Positions 44,028-54,035 are shown, counted from the stretch's first letter. The stretch: 64,000 bases of DNA from Pseudomonas sp. CC6-YY-74 (GCF_002025205.1 NZ_CP019947.1:1867501-1931500), one strand, 5' to 3'. Translations and numbers: made by a program. The notes: generated by a model not told the origin, from the letters alone.

Positions 44028-45184
44028 TCACACTGGGTTCTGCATCCAGTCTGCCAAGCGCACGAGCATGGCGTCGCAACCCTCCAGCTGTTCGACGCTA
44101 ACGAATTCGTCGGGCTTGTGCCCCTGCACCATGCTGCCTGGGCCGCAGACCACAGTGGGGATGCCAGCCTGGCGGAACAGGCCGCCCTCGGTGCCGAAGG
44201 CCACGGTGCCGAACTCGCGGCTAGCGCTGATCAACGCCAGCAGCTCGGCCACTTCACTGTGCGGGTCGGTGGCCAGGCCCGGATAGGCCGACAACGGCTG
44301 AAAGGCGATGGACGTCTCGGCGCTGCGCGCACGCATCGCCGGTAATAGCTGGCTTTCGGCGTAGCCGGCCAGCTGCTCGACCACCTGCTGAGCATCGAAG
44401 TCCGGCAGGGCGCGGATCTCGAAGTCGAACTGGCACTCGGCCGGGACTATGTTCAGTGCCCTGCCCCCTGAATCATGCCGGTCTGTACGGTCGAAAATGG
44501 TGGATCGAAGCGGCGGTCGTGCAACTCCACTCGCGCCAACTGCTCGCCTATCTCGCCCAGTTTGCCAATCAGGCGCGCGGCGTATTCGATGGCGTTGACC
44601 CCCAGGGGTGCGTAGGCCGAGTGACAGGCGGCGCCCTGCACCTGGCAGCGCATGGCCAGCTTGCCCTTGTGGCCGAGCACCGGCTTCAGCTCGGTGGGTT
44701 CGCCGATGATGCAGGCAATGGGCTTGTGCGGCCTTCGCTCGAGCTCGGCCAACAAGGAGCGCACGCCCAGGCAGCCGACTTCCTCGTCGTAGGAGAAGGC
44801 CAAGTGCAGCGGCACGCGCAGCGGCTGGGCGAGAAAGCGCGGCACGGCGGCCAACACGCAGGCGATATAGCCCTTCATATCGGCGCTGCCGCGCCCGTAC
44901 AACTTGCCGTCACGCTCGGTCAGCTGGAACGGCTCGACCGTCCAGGCCTGACCGGCCACTGGCACCACGTCGGTATGACCGGACAGCACCACGCCACTGC
45001 GATCGTCAGGGCCGATGGTGGCGAACAGGTTGGCCTTGCTGCGCTCGGCGTTGTAATCCAGCTCGCACGCTACCCCCAGACCCTTGAGGTAGTCGTAGAT
45101 AAACTCGATCAGCGCCAGGTTGGACTCGCGGCTGACGGTATTGAAGGCGATCAGCTTGGCCAGTAGGTCACGGCTGGTGGGCAT
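44028..45184 (-). pseudogene. argE: Acetylornithine deacetylase-like M20 peptidase, frameshifted
   Basis: The 5' frame from 45184 holds the metal ligands of the M20 family (GHTDVVP, GRGSADMKGY, DEEVGCLG, GEPTELKP) and ends at TGMIQGAGH. The remainder continues in another frame with ALNIVPAECQFDFEIRALPD and GPGSMVQGHKPDEF, the last metal-binding His. One base restored to the C5 run at 44464-44468 joins them into 385 residues, the normal ArgE length. The decayed copy at 42043-42447 has six C there. The last gene of an FMO-RidA-DUF1028-M20 operon, so its substrate may be an N-acyl compound other than acetylornithine. Confidence 0.88.
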
Positions 45185-45258
45185 GGGGGCTCCTTAGTGG
45201 ATGGGGCAACAGAGCTGATGGGTAGCGCTGCGCTCAACCCATCCTCCGGCTCGGCTGC

Positions 45259-45933
45259 CTACTCGTTGCCCGGCACGCCGTAGCTGGGTGCGGCGGTCGG
45301 ATTTAGGGCGCGGGTCAGGTAGTCCTGCATCTGCGGGCGGTAAGCCTGCCAGAGCTGATCGAGCTGGCCGAGCGGGTCCTCGTCGGCCCAGTCCACTCGC
45401 AGGTCGACGATCGGCCAGATCAGCTCGCCGACCACCGCGAGCGCCGCCGAATGCACCGGCCCGGTTTCGCCACCCGCGGCCACGGCAGCGTGCATGGCGG
45501 CCAGCAGGCGCTCGGGCAAACTGCCCTCGGCCTGTTCGAAGGCTGCCACCATGGCCGCGATGACCTCAGTCCCGGCCAACAGATTGCCGGCGGCGACGCA
45601 GTGCTCGCCAGCCAGCGCGTTGCTGATGCCCAGCGACTGAGTACCGCTGAACAACGCGCTTCGCCCCTGGCTGTCGATCACCGCGACCTGGCGGTACTGG
45701 CTCCAGCCATTGCTACTCAGCGCTTGCTCCAGCGCGGCGGCGGGCTCCTGGCCGGCATCCAGCAGGTCGAGGATCTGCGGACCAAGCGCTGGCAGGGTAA
45801 TGTTCTGCGTGGCTACCGCACCGACCCCGGCGCGCAGCCAGGGACAACGGGCGCCCACGGCAATGCTCGAAGAGCTGATGGCGATGCCCAACTGGCCGGT
45901 TTCGGCGCAGTGACCAACGATGGAGAACGTCAT
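45259..45933 (-). CDS. DUF1028 protein (Ntn-hydrolase superfamily)
   Basis: The 224-residue protein starts MTFSIVGHCAETGQLGIAISSSSIAVGARCPW, the DUF1028 signature, and has the typical GVGAVATQNIT segment. The family has an Ntn-hydrolase fold, so Thr2 or Ser4 after Met removal could be a nucleophile cleaving an amide; no substrate has been fixed. It lies between the RidA and the M20 peptidase genes, 74 bases before the latter, supporting a shared catabolic pathway. Confidence 0.88.
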   Translation of the reverse strand: MTFSIVGHCAETGQLGIAISSSSIAVGARCPWLRAGVGAVATQNITLPALGPQILDLLDAGQEPAAALEQALSSNGWSQYRQVAVIDSQGRSALFSGTQSLGISNALAGEHCVAAGNLLAGTEVIAAMVAAFEQAEGSLPERLLAAMHAAVAAGGETGPVHSAALAVVGELIWPIVDLRVDWADEDPLGQLDQLWQAYRPQMQDYLTRALNPTAAPSYGVPGNE

Positions 45934-46058
45934 AAAACCTCCTTAAACAAAAGATCCTGAAAGTGTCACGAGCGACGCTCAGGCATGGCGAGGACCGTCA
46001 CGGCAAGTGAGCATTATTGAGACGGCCCTCAACTCATCCTGAGCGAGCGTAGTAGCTG

Positions 46059-46469
46059 TCAATCGGGGATCACGGCGATCACGTCGATCTCCATCAGCCA
46101 CTGCGGCTGACCGAGGGCAGTGACCACCAGACCGGTGGAAATCGGGAATACCCCTTTCAACCACTTGCCGACTTCCTGGTACACCGGCTCGCGGTAGCGC
46201 GGGTCGATCAGGTAGGTGGTGGTCTTGACGATATGACTGAGGTCGCTACCAGCTTCCTCGAGCAGTTGCTTGACGTTCTTCATCGCCTGCTCGGCCTGTG
46301 CCTGCGGGTCGCCGAGACCGACCAGGCGCCCCTCGAAGTCGGTACCGACCTGGCCGCGCACGTACACGGTATTGCCCGCGCGCACCGCTTGGCACAGGTC
46401 GTTGTCCAGGCTCTGGTTGGGGTAGGTCTGTTTAGTGTTGAACATACGGATGCGGGTATGAGTCGGCAT
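46059..46469 (-). CDS. RidA/YjgF family protein lacking the catalytic Arg
   Basis: The 136-residue protein has the Rid fold (TVYVRGQVGTD, AEQAMKNVKQLLEEAG, TTYLIDPRYREPV). Canonical RidA deaminases have PARSxVEV, whose Arg salt-bridges the substrate carboxylate; here the segment reads PISTGLVVTAL, so that Arg is missing and imine deaminase activity is doubtful. The ATG overlaps the corrected stop of the monooxygenase (TGATG), so both are translated together. It may handle a reactive product of that enzyme. Confidence 0.87.
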   Translation of the reverse strand: MPTHTRIRMFNTKQTYPNQSLDNDLCQAVRAGNTVYVRGQVGTDFEGRLVGLGDPQAQAEQAMKNVKQLLEEAGSDLSHIVKTTTYLIDPRYREPVYQEVGKWLKGVFPISTGLVVTALGQPQWLMEIDVIAVIPD

Positions 46470-47817
46470 CAATTGACTCCCATCAGGCTGGCTTTTTGGA
46501 CGTGCGAATTGGGGTATAGGCCGTCGGGGCTTGCCTTTCGAGCAGCCTCTGCTTGGCGTTGCGAGGCATCCCGATAGGCGAGATAGGTGCGCTGTTTAAC
46601 GATGTGCTCAGCAATATGCTTGGCATCGTGCCAAACGCCCCAGATGAACGCGGAGCCACGACGCGACAGCCACGGCAGGCCGACGAAATAGACCCCAGGC
46701 TCGCTGGAAACCCGCGCTGATGCTGTGGTTTGCCGTTTGCGTTGCAGGCGTCGACCTTCAGCCAGCTGTAATCAACTGCATAGCCGGTTGCCCAGATGAT
46801 CGAGGTAACGCCGGCCTCGGCCAGATCGAGTTGAAGAAGCGGGTGGGTCACACAGTGCGGATCCGCAAGCATGCTGCGGGCTTCAGGTTCTTGCGGAAGG
46901 TCGAGGCCATTGCGGGCAATGTAGGCGTCAGCCGCATCCAGCAGCGCCAGATAGTTCTCATCGCCGCGAGCCAGGTTGTCTGCAAGATTCGCTTCGAAGC
47001 TCACCACCCCCTCATTGAACGATTTAGTCAGACCAACCAGCGTCATCCCCTGCTGGGCAAGCCTGCGGAAGTCAACCGTATGGCCGCCACGCGCACCGCT
47101 TACGGCAATGGTGACGTGTTCCTTGCCCGGCTGGACGGCCTCGGCATCCCATTCGCCGAGAACCCCCAGCCACCAGCAGAAGTCACGGTTGCGATAGGCG
47201 CGCGGAGGACGGTCGTGCGCGCCAACGGAGAGGTACACCTGTTTGCCGGCACGCTGCAGTTCATCGGCGATCTGCACGCCCGACGACCCGGCCCCCACCA
47301 CCAGCACCGCACCTTCGGGCAGTTGTTGCGGATTACGGTATTCGGCCGAGTGGATCTGCGTGATGTTGTTATCTGCAGGCGCGATCGGCGGGATAACAGG
47401 GCGCTGGAAGGGGCCGGTTGCGACCACCACCTGATTGGCCTCGATCACGCCCGCGGAGGTTTCAATCGTGAAGCCCGGCCGGTCCGCATTGCGCTGCACC
47501 TTCTGCACGTCCACACCAGTGCGGATAGGCGCGTTGAACTTCTTGGCATAGGCTTCGAAGTAGTCCGCTACCTGCTCTTTCGCGGCAAAGGCGTCGGGGT
47601 CGAGACCGTCGAATTCCAGCCCCGGAAAACGGTCGTGCCAGGCCGGACCATTGGCAACCAGCGAGTCCCAGCGCCCGGTACGCCAGGCTTCGGCGATACG
47701 CTTGCGCTCCAGAACGAGGTGGGCCACGCCGAGGTTGCTCAGGTGTTCGCTCATGGCTACGCCAGCCTGACCGGCGCCAATAACCAGCGTATCTATTTGT
47801 ATTTTTTCAACTGTCAT
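46469..47817 (-). pseudogene. Flavin-dependent monooxygenase (FMO type), frameshifted near the C-terminus
   Basis: The N-terminus (start 47817) has the FAD loop VIGAGQAGVAMSE, then the NADPH loop VVGAGSSGVQIADEL and the ATGY motif in WATGYAVDYSW. After NGKPQHQRG the frame goes wrong; with one more base in the CCC at 46711-46713 it continues VSSEPGVYFVGLPWLSRRGSAFIWGVWHDAKHIAEHI and stops at a TGA overlapping the RidA ATG, giving 449 residues. As sequenced, a foreign tail replaces the last 80 or so residues. FMOs oxygenate N, S or ketone groups of small molecules. Confidence 0.88.
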
Positions 47818-48297
47818 GTCTGTGTCCTTCACAAGGCGCTTTGATCCAGGTCGCTCATGGCTGCCGCCGCTGATTCCAATCATTGCTGCTCTACTGTTGC
47901 GGCTGTCCGTGGGGGTGTTGGCTGCATTCTGTTCGGAGCCAGGGATTTGCGAAATTATGATTTTTGTAGTCGCTGGCTAGGAAAAAGCTGCCCGCACGGA
48001 AAACCCAGAGCCTGCATGGCAGCAGGCTTTGGATATAGGTGGTTTCGCGTCAGGCGCGAGAAATTAGCGTGTTTCGCCAATGTCACGGCGCTCGCAGAGC
48101 CGGCCTCACTGCCCTGTCACGCAGAGGATTGCTGAGTGGCATGCGCCTGCCCGCGCCCTGAAGCCCGGCAGCGAAAGCGCCCCATGCAGCCGGTCGAGTT
48201 GTGGGGCGCGCTTGCAGAATTCCGGGCTCGGCCCGGATGAAAAACCTACTGAGGGATCACGCCTGGTGTCGTGTCAATCATGAAATGTCGGATCATT
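47818..48297. other. Spacer upstream of the FMO operon
   Basis: No gene is supported. A less GC-rich patch around 47940-47985 probably carries the operon promoter on the minus strand. Further left lies repeat family A. Confidence 0.4.
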
Positions 48298-48477
48298 GTC
48301 GGGTGGGTCGGGCCGCGCAGGTTAGCGGCGCCAAGCTCCGAACGTTCAGGCAGCGCTATCGTGGCGCGCCGCGTAACCCACCAGGCGATAGGCCTGCGTC
48401 GCGCCGATGGTGGGTTACGGCGCAACGGATCTTGCAGGCTCATCGCTATCGGTAGCATGCGCCTAACCCACCCTACA
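48298..48477. repeat. Dispersed repeat family A, copy 2 (about 180 bp)
   Basis: Begins GTCGGGTGGGTCGGGCCGCG and ends with GCCTAACCCACCCTAC, the same ends as copy 1 at 32354-32532. The inner pair GCGTAACCCACCAGGCG / GGTGGGTTACGGCGCAAC is present too, while the left middle differs. Non-coding. Confidence 0.75.
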
Positions 48478-48603
48478 GGGATCGCGGTACATGGGTAAGA
48501 TCGCGATTAACAGGCATTTAAATGTTGTCGTGACACTAGCCGTCCCCAACAGGCTCGACTCTTTGGCGTGTTGTGGCCGCAGCCTACTCATGCCGCACGC
48601 CGT

Positions 48604-49329
48604 TCACAGCGCCAGGGCCACCAGCACCGCACATTCCGCCAGTTCCAGCATGGCGCCTGCGGTATCGCCGGTGGTGCCGCCGAGGCGTTGCAGCATCAGC
48701 CTGCGTAGCCAGGCGAACAGCAACCCAGCCACCAGCAGCGCCAGCACGCCGGCCCAGCCGAACAGCAGCAGCGCCGCGGCATGCGCCGCCAGCAGCCAGG
48801 GCAACTGCTGACGCGGCAGGTGCTCGGCCAACGCCTGACCCAGGCCGCCGGCACGCACATAAGGGGTAGTGAGGAACAGCAGCGGCACCAGCCCGCGCGC
48901 CAGCCAGGGCACCATGAGCAGCAGCGCGCCCTCGCCCGCCTCCAGCAAGGCCTCCAGCGCGGCGAACTTGAGTAGTAAAACCAGCACCAACACCACCACG
49001 GCAATCGGTCCGCTGCGCGGGTCTTGCATGATTTCGAGGGTGCGCTGCTGGTCGCCGAAGCCGCCGACCCAGGCATCGGCCGTATCGGCCAGGCCATCCA
49101 GGTGCAGGCCACCGGTGATTCCCACCCAGACTGCCAGCAGCAGCGCCGCCTGCAACAGCAAGGGCGTGCCGCCGAGCAGCTGCTGCAGACCGAGCAGCAG
49201 CAGGCCAAGCAACAGCCCCACCACGGGATACCAGAGCAGCGAACGGCCAACCTGCTGCGGCGTCGGCATCCCCGTCAGGCTGATGGGCAAGCGGGTGAGG
49301 AACTGCAAGGCGATCAGCAAGGGCGTCAT
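48604..49329 (-). CDS. cobS: Adenosylcobinamide-GDP ribazoletransferase (cobalamin synthase)
   Basis: CobS/CobV joins adenosylcobinamide-GDP to alpha-ribazole(-phosphate) at the membrane, the last assembly step of cobalamin. The 241-residue protein has the GLHLDGLADTADAW motif (Asp-rich, metal binding) and six to seven membrane helices. The start overlaps the stop of the phosphatase gene by four bases. It is the last gene of the cob operon. Confidence 0.92.
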   Translation of the reverse strand: MTPLLIALQFLTRLPISLTGMPTPQQVGRSLLWYPVVGLLLGLLLLGLQQLLGGTPLLLQAALLLAVWVGITGGLHLDGLADTADAWVGGFGDQQRTLEIMQDPRSGPIAVVVLVLVLLLKFAALEALLEAGEGALLLMVPWLARGLVPLLFLTTPYVRAGGLGQALAEHLPRQQLPWLLAAHAAALLLFGWAGVLALLVAGLLFAWLRRLMLQRLGGTTGDTAGAMLELAECAVLVALAL

Positions 49330-49901
49330 GCCAGCTCCAGCAATTGGCCGTCTGCCTCAACCTGCAGGCGAAAGCGTTCGGCATGAGCGACCTGCACCTG
49401 CAGCAACTCGGCGCGCGGCAAACCGCGCGCGCGCGCCAGCAGCAGGCGCATGACCCCGCCGTGGGTGATCAGCAGCAGGCGCTCACCGGCATGCCGCTCG
49501 TACAAGCGCTGCACCGCGCTCAACACCCGCGTCTCGAAGGCCAGCAGCGGCTCGCCTTCGGGCGGGGTGAACGCGTAGGGATCGGTCCAGAAACGCCCGA
49601 GCGCTTCGGCATCGCTGTCCATCAAATCGGCGCTGCTGCGACCTTCCCACGCGCCGAAATGCAGCTCCTGCAAGTCAGGTTCCAGGCGCAAGGGCAAGCC
49701 GTGTTGCCCGGCCAGTTCCTCGGCGAAACGCGCACAGCGTTGCAGCGGTGAGCTGATCACTCGATCCCAAGGCCCGGCGTCGACCACCGAGCCGCGCAAC
49801 TGCGCCCAGCCGGCCTCGGTCAAGGCATCGTCGAGACTGCCGCGCAGGCCGCCGCCCAGCTCGGTTTCGCCGTGGCGCAGTAGCTCCAGGTGCAGGCTCA
49901 T
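49326..49901 (-). CDS. cobC: Alpha-ribazole phosphatase-type histidine phosphatase
   Basis: The 191-residue protein begins [14 protein letters not shown], with the phosphohistidine His10 in RHG, and has the second catalytic His in ITHGG. It would dephosphorylate alpha-ribazole-5'-phosphate or adenosylcobalamin-5'-phosphate. ATGA overlaps at the cobT stop and its own stop overlaps cobS, so the three are tightly coupled. The open frame extends upstream to 50105 inside cobT, but homology starts at 49901. Confidence 0.9.
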   Translation of the reverse strand: MSLHLELLRHGETELGGGLRGSLDDALTEAGWAQLRGSVVDAGPWDRVISSPLQRCARFAEELAGQHGLPLRLEPDLQELHFGAWEGRSSADLMDSDAEALGRFWTDPYAFTPPEGEPLLAFETRVLSAVQRLYERHAGERLLLITHGGVMRLLLARARGLPRAELLQVQVAHAERFRLQVEADGQLLELA

Positions 49902-50950
49902 GCTGGACGCTCGGCCACCGCGGCCTCGGCGAAGGTGGCCATCTCGTTGTGCAGCCGAATGGCCAGCTGCAGCAAGGGCACCGCCAGGGCCGCGCCACTG
50001 CCCTCGCCCAAACGCAGACCCAACTGCAACAGCGGCTCGGCCGCCAAAGCCTGGAGCACCCATTGATGCCCCGGCTCGGCGCCCTGGTGGGCGAACAACA
50101 GCCACTCACGGCAACTCGGATTGAGGCGCACCGCGGTCAGCGCCGCGACGCTGCAGATAAAGCCATCGACCAGCACCGGCAGCCCCTGCTGGGCGCAGGC
50201 CAGATAGGCGCCAGCCAGGGCGGCGATCTCGAAACCGCCGAGCCGTTCAAGCGCCAGCAACGGGTCATGCAGCGCAGCGCTGTGCAAGCTCAGGGCGCGT
50301 TCGATCACCGCCGCCTTGTGCGCGACCCCGGCGGCATCCAGTCCGGTACCGGGACCGACCAGGGCAGTCGCCGACTGGTTCAACAGGGCGCAGGCCAGGG
50401 CGCTGGCGGCGGTGGTGTTGCCGATGCCCATTTCGCCGCCGATAAACAGCTGGCTACCGGCCTGCTGGGCGCGCAGCACGCTGTCGCGCCCAGCCTGTAA
50501 GGACGCGCGGGCCTGCTCCGGGCTCATCGCCGGGCCACGGGCGAAGTTCTGCGTACCGGCGCCGATCTGCAACACGCGCACACCTGGCAGCGGCGTCGGC
50601 ACTGCGGTGCCCAGGTCGATCACCTCCAGGCTGGCGCCCAGTTGTCGCGCCAGCACGCTGATCGCCGCGCCGCCACCGACGAAGTTGGCCAGCATCTGCC
50701 CAGTGACGGCCTGCGGGAAAGCCGACACACCCTCGGCGACTACGCCATGGTCGGCGGCGAAGATGCTGATCCACAGCCGCTCGATGCTTGGCCGCTCACG
50801 GCCTTGCAGGCCGGCCAGCTGGATCGCCAGTTGCTCCAACTGACCGAGCGAGCCGGCCGGCTTGGTCAGTTGCTGCTGACGCGCCGCGGCCTTGGCCTGC
50901 ATCTGCTGATCCACCGACTTGGCACCGGCCAGCCACCATGCGTGTTTCAT
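49898..50950 (-). CDS. cobT: Nicotinate-nucleotide-dimethylbenzimidazole phosphoribosyltransferase
   Basis: CobT activates dimethylbenzimidazole by moving phosphoribose from nicotinate mononucleotide. The 350-residue protein has [34 protein letters not shown] and, near the C-terminus, [10 protein letters not shown] with the catalytic Glu. The start MKHAWWLAG at 50950 overlaps the cobP stop by four bases. Normal length for the family. Confidence 0.93.
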   Translation of the reverse strand: MKHAWWLAGAKSVDQQMQAKAAARQQQLTKPAGSLGQLEQLAIQLAGLQGRERPSIERLWISIFAADHGVVAEGVSAFPQAVTGQMLANFVGGGAAISVLARQLGASLEVIDLGTAVPTPLPGVRVLQIGAGTQNFARGPAMSPEQARASLQAGRDSVLRAQQAGSQLFIGGEMGIGNTTAASALACALLNQSATALVGPGTGLDAAGVAHKAAVIERALSLHSAALHDPLLALERLGGFEIAALAGAYLACAQQGLPVLVDGFICSVAALTAVRLNPSCREWLLFAHQGAEPGHQWVLQALAAEPLLQLGLRLGEGSGAALAVPLLQLAIRLHNEMATFAEAAVAERPA

Positions 50951-51468
50951 AGCCCCTCTCCCTTCAAGACCATCGGCAAACCCGCCACCGTAAAAATCAC
51001 CCGCTGACAACGCTCGGCCAGGGCCTGATGCAACCAGCCGGCTTCATCGACATAGCGCCGGGTCAGCTCGCCCAGTGGCACCACGCCCAGGCCGGTCTCG
51101 TTACTCACCAGAATGATCCGCCCCGGCAGTTCGGCCAGACACGCCAGCAGCGCCTCGCGCTCGGCGTTCAGGCGCGCCGGGTCTTCCAGCATCAGCAGGT
51201 TGGTTAGCCACAGGGTCAGGCAGTCGACCAGCAGGCAGCGCCCCGCCGCCGCGTGCTCGCCCAGCACCCGGGCCAGCTCGAACGGTTCTTCCAGCAACGC
51301 CCAATGTTCCGGACGCCGCGCGCGGTGGTGCTGGATGCGCGCAGTCATTTCGCCGTCCAGCGCCTGGCTGGTGGCGATATAGGTCACCGCCAGGCCAGAT
51401 TCGTCAGCCAGCGTCTCGGCCAGACGGCTCTTGCCAGAGCGGGCACCGCCGAGGATCAGTTCAAGCAT
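50947..51468 (-). CDS. cobP: Adenosylcobinamide kinase/guanylyltransferase
   Basis: Also called CobU. The 173-residue bifunctional enzyme phosphorylates adenosylcobinamide and transfers GMP to it. It has the P-loop GGARSGKS (7-14), then [10 protein letters not shown], whose His carries the GMP intermediate, and [12 protein letters not shown] with [11 protein letters not shown]. The upstream spacer to cobQ contains a REP-like hairpin. Confidence 0.92.
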   Translation of the reverse strand: MLELILGGARSGKSRLAETLADESGLAVTYIATSQALDGEMTARIQHHRARRPEHWALLEEPFELARVLGEHAAAGRCLLVDCLTLWLTNLLMLEDPARLNAEREALLACLAELPGRIILVSNETGLGVVPLGELTRRYVDEAGWLHQALAERCQRVIFTVAGLPMVLKGEGL

Positions 51469-51507
51469 GTCGATAACCTTTTCAATCCAATGGATGGCGG
51501 AGGCCGT

Positions 51508-51585
51508 GTGGGAGGGGCCGAGCGGCGATCCGTTTTAGCCGCGAAACGCTTCATTCCGCGATTTCGCGGCTAAAGCCCCTCCCAC
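51508..51585. repeat. REP-like nested inverted repeat inside the cob operon
   Basis: Outer arms GTGGGAGGGG (51508-51517) and CCCCTCCCAC (51576-51585) and inner arms TTTAGCCGCGAAA (51534-51546) and TTTCGCGGCTAAA (51562-51574) are both perfect. It lies between cobQ and cobP and would fold strongly in the mRNA, possibly protecting or separating the two halves of the operon transcript. Confidence 0.8.
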
Positions 51586-51594
51586 GAAAGCAGC

Positions 51595-53046
51595 TCACAG
51601 GCCGCACAGCTCGCGCAGCCGGTCGGTATCCAGATGCGCCTCGACCATATCGGCCAGGCGCTCGATGTCGCGCTCGCGCAGGGCGTGGTAGTCCACCGCT
51701 TGCACCTCGCGCAGCCCGGCCCAGCGCAGCAGCGCGCTGCAGGCCGCGCTCGACTCGAACAGACCGTGCAGGTAGCTGCCGAGCACCTGGCCGTCCTCAC
51801 TCTGCGCGCCATCGCAACGGCCATCGTCCAGCAGCACGGCAGCGGCCTTCAGGGCCGGCCCGCTGCTGACCCCGGCGTGAATCTCGTAACCGCTGACTTC
51901 GGCATTTTCCAGGCGCAGTTGACCGCGCACATTGCGCAGCTGCTTCTCGGGTTCCAGCACGGTTGAGAAGTCCAGCAGGCCCAAACCCTGGCTGCTGCCC
52001 GCCGCGCCCTCCAGGCCGCGTGGATCATCGATGCGCTGGCCGAGCATCTGCAGACCGCCGCAGATGCCCAGCAGCTTGCCGCCGTAGCGCAGGTGTTTGT
52101 CGATGGCCGCCTCCCAGCCCTGCTCGCGCAGAAAGGCCAGGTCGGCGCGCACGCTCTTCGAGCCAGGCAGGATAATCAGGTCGGCCGGCGGGATCGCCTG
52201 GCCGGGGCCGACAAACGTCAGCTCGACCTGCGGGTGCAGGCGCAGCGGGTCGAAGTCAGTGTGGTTGCTGATGCGCGGCAGTACCGGCACCAGCACTTTG
52301 AGCGTCTCGGCCGCCTTGGCGATCTGCCGGGTATCGATGGCGTCCTCGGCTTCCAGGTGGAAATCCATCAGATAGGGCAGCACACCGAGCACCGGTTTGT
52401 CGGTGCGTTGCTCCAGCCAATCCAGCCCCGGCTGCAACAGGGCGATGTCACCGCGAAAACGGTTGATCACAAAACCCTGGACCCGCGCCTGTTCCGACAC
52501 GCTGAGCAATTCGAGTGTACCGACCAGATGAGCGAAGACGCCGCCCTTGTCGATATCGGCGATCAGGATCACCGGGCAATCCACCGCCTCGGCAAAGCCC
52601 ATATTGGCGATGTCGCCGACGCGCAGGTTGATCTCAGCCGGCGAGCCAGCGCCCTCGACCATCACCACCGGATAGGCGGCAGCCAGACGCTGGTGCGACT
52701 CCAGCACCGCGTTCATCGCCACCTTCTTGTAGTCGTGGTAGGCCACGGCATCCATGCTGCTCAGGGCGCGGCCATGGATGATCACCTGGGCGCCAGTGTC
52801 GCTATTGGGCTTGAGCAGCACCGGATTCATGTCGCTGTGCGGCGCCAGGCCGGCCGCCTGGGCCTGCACCGCCTGGGCGCGACCGATCTCGCCGCCGTCG
52901 GCAGTTACCGCGCTATTGAGCGCCATGTTCTGCGGTTTGAACGGCACCACGGCCACGCCCTGGCGCTTGAGCCAGCGACACAGCGCGGTTACCAGGGTGC
53001 TTTTGCCGGCGTCCGAGGTCGTACCTTGAACCATTAGCGTGCTCAT
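51595..53046 (-). CDS. cobQ: Adenosylcobyric acid synthase (amidase)
   Basis: CobQ amidates four side chains of adenosylcobyrinic acid a,c-diamide using glutamine and ATP. The 483-residue protein has the N-terminal P-loop-like [29 protein letters not shown], and a class I glutaminase domain with Cys in [10 protein letters not shown] and His in SYLHGLFE. The start overlaps the end of the decarboxylase gene by four bases. Confidence 0.94.
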   Translation of the reverse strand: MSTLMVQGTTSDAGKSTLVTALCRWLKRQGVAVVPFKPQNMALNSAVTADGGEIGRAQAVQAQAAGLAPHSDMNPVLLKPNSDTGAQVIIHGRALSSMDAVAYHDYKKVAMNAVLESHQRLAAAYPVVMVEGAGSPAEINLRVGDIANMGFAEAVDCPVILIADIDKGGVFAHLVGTLELLSVSEQARVQGFVINRFRGDIALLQPGLDWLEQRTDKPVLGVLPYLMDFHLEAEDAIDTRQIAKAAETLKVLVPVLPRISNHTDFDPLRLHPQVELTFVGPGQAIPPADLIILPGSKSVRADLAFLREQGWEAAIDKHLRYGGKLLGICGGLQMLGQRIDDPRGLEGAAGSSQGLGLLDFSTVLEPEKQLRNVRGQLRLENAEVSGYEIHAGVSSGPALKAAAVLLDDGRCDGAQSEDGQVLGSYLHGLFESSAACSALLRWAGLREVQAVDYHALRERDIERLADMVEAHLDTDRLRELCGL

Positions 53047-54035
53047 GCGAACTCCTTGGCGAATACCTGCAGTGCCTGCTCCAGGCGCAGCCAGCCCTGC
53101 TCGCCCGCAGGCAGGCCGAAACGCAGGCTGTCGGGGCTGTCGAACAGGCGGGTGAGAATGCCATTACAGGCGAGAAATTCGTGTATCAGGCTGGCCCGCC
53201 GATTGACGATCCACTGGAACAAGGCACAACCGCCAGTCGGCGCTAAACCATAGGCGCTGAGCAACACGGCCAGACGCAGACCATCGGCACGCAAGCGCTC
53301 GCGTTGCGCTTGCTGGCCGAGCTGATCCTGCAGCAGCGCCGTTGCGACTACCCTGCTCGGCCCGCTGACAGCCCAAGGCCCAAGCAACTCGGCCAACTGA
53401 TCGAGCAGCCCCGGCTGGGCCAGGACAAAACCCAGGCGAATGCCGGCCAAACCGAAGAACTTGCCGAACGAGCGCAGCACGATCAGCCCTGGCAGCGCGC
53501 TATGCGCCGCCAGGCTGTGCTCGGGGGTGCAATCGATAAAGGCCTCGTCGACCACCAGCCAGCCGCCACGCTCGACCAGGCGTGCATGCCAGCTCAGCAA
53601 TTGCTCGGGCGCGAAACGGCGGCCGGTGGGGTTGTTCGGGTTAATCAGCAGCAGCACATCGAGGCGCTCCAGCGCGCGATTGATCCCGCCTTCGCTGAGT
53701 TCCAGCAGGCGATGGCCTTCGCGTTGCCAGGCGGCGGCATGTTCGGCATAGGCCGGCGAGACGATGCCGACCCGAGCGTTGCGCCGCAATCGCGGCAGCG
53801 CCTGGATCGCCGCCTGGGAGCCAGCCACCGGCAGTAGATTGGCCACCCCGTAATAGTCGCGGGCGGCAACTTCCAGGCCGTCGTCCAGTTCGGGCAGACG
53901 TGTCCAGGCCGACGCGGGAATATCCGGCAGCGGCCAACCATAAGGGGCGATACCGGTGGACAGATCCAGCCAGTCGCGCAACGGAATGGCAAAATTCAGC
54001 GCCGCCGCACGCAAGCGGCCGCCATGTTCAAGCAC
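53043..54035 (-). CDS. cobC: Threonine-phosphate decarboxylase
   Basis: This PLP enzyme (CobC in the aerobic nomenclature, CobD in Salmonella) makes the aminopropanol phosphate arm. The 330-residue protein has [30 protein letters not shown] and the PLP lysine in [15 protein letters not shown]. The GTG at 54035 overlaps the end of cobD by eight bases and gives the family N-terminus LEHGGRL; the frame is open to 54215 without homology. Confidence 0.9.
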   Translation of the reverse strand: MLEHGGRLRAAALNFAIPLRDWLDLSTGIAPYGWPLPDIPASAWTRLPELDDGLEVAARDYYGVANLLPVAGSQAAIQALPRLRRNARVGIVSPAYAEHAAAWQREGHRLLELSEGGINRALERLDVLLLINPNNPTGRRFAPEQLLSWHARLVERGGWLVVDEAFIDCTPEHSLAAHSALPGLIVLRSFGKFFGLAGIRLGFVLAQPGLLDQLAELLGPWAVSGPSRVVATALLQDQLGQQAQRERLRADGLRLAVLLSAYGLAPTGGCALFQWIVNRRASLIHEFLACNGILTRLFDSPDSLRFGLPAGEQGWLRLEQALQVFAKEFA

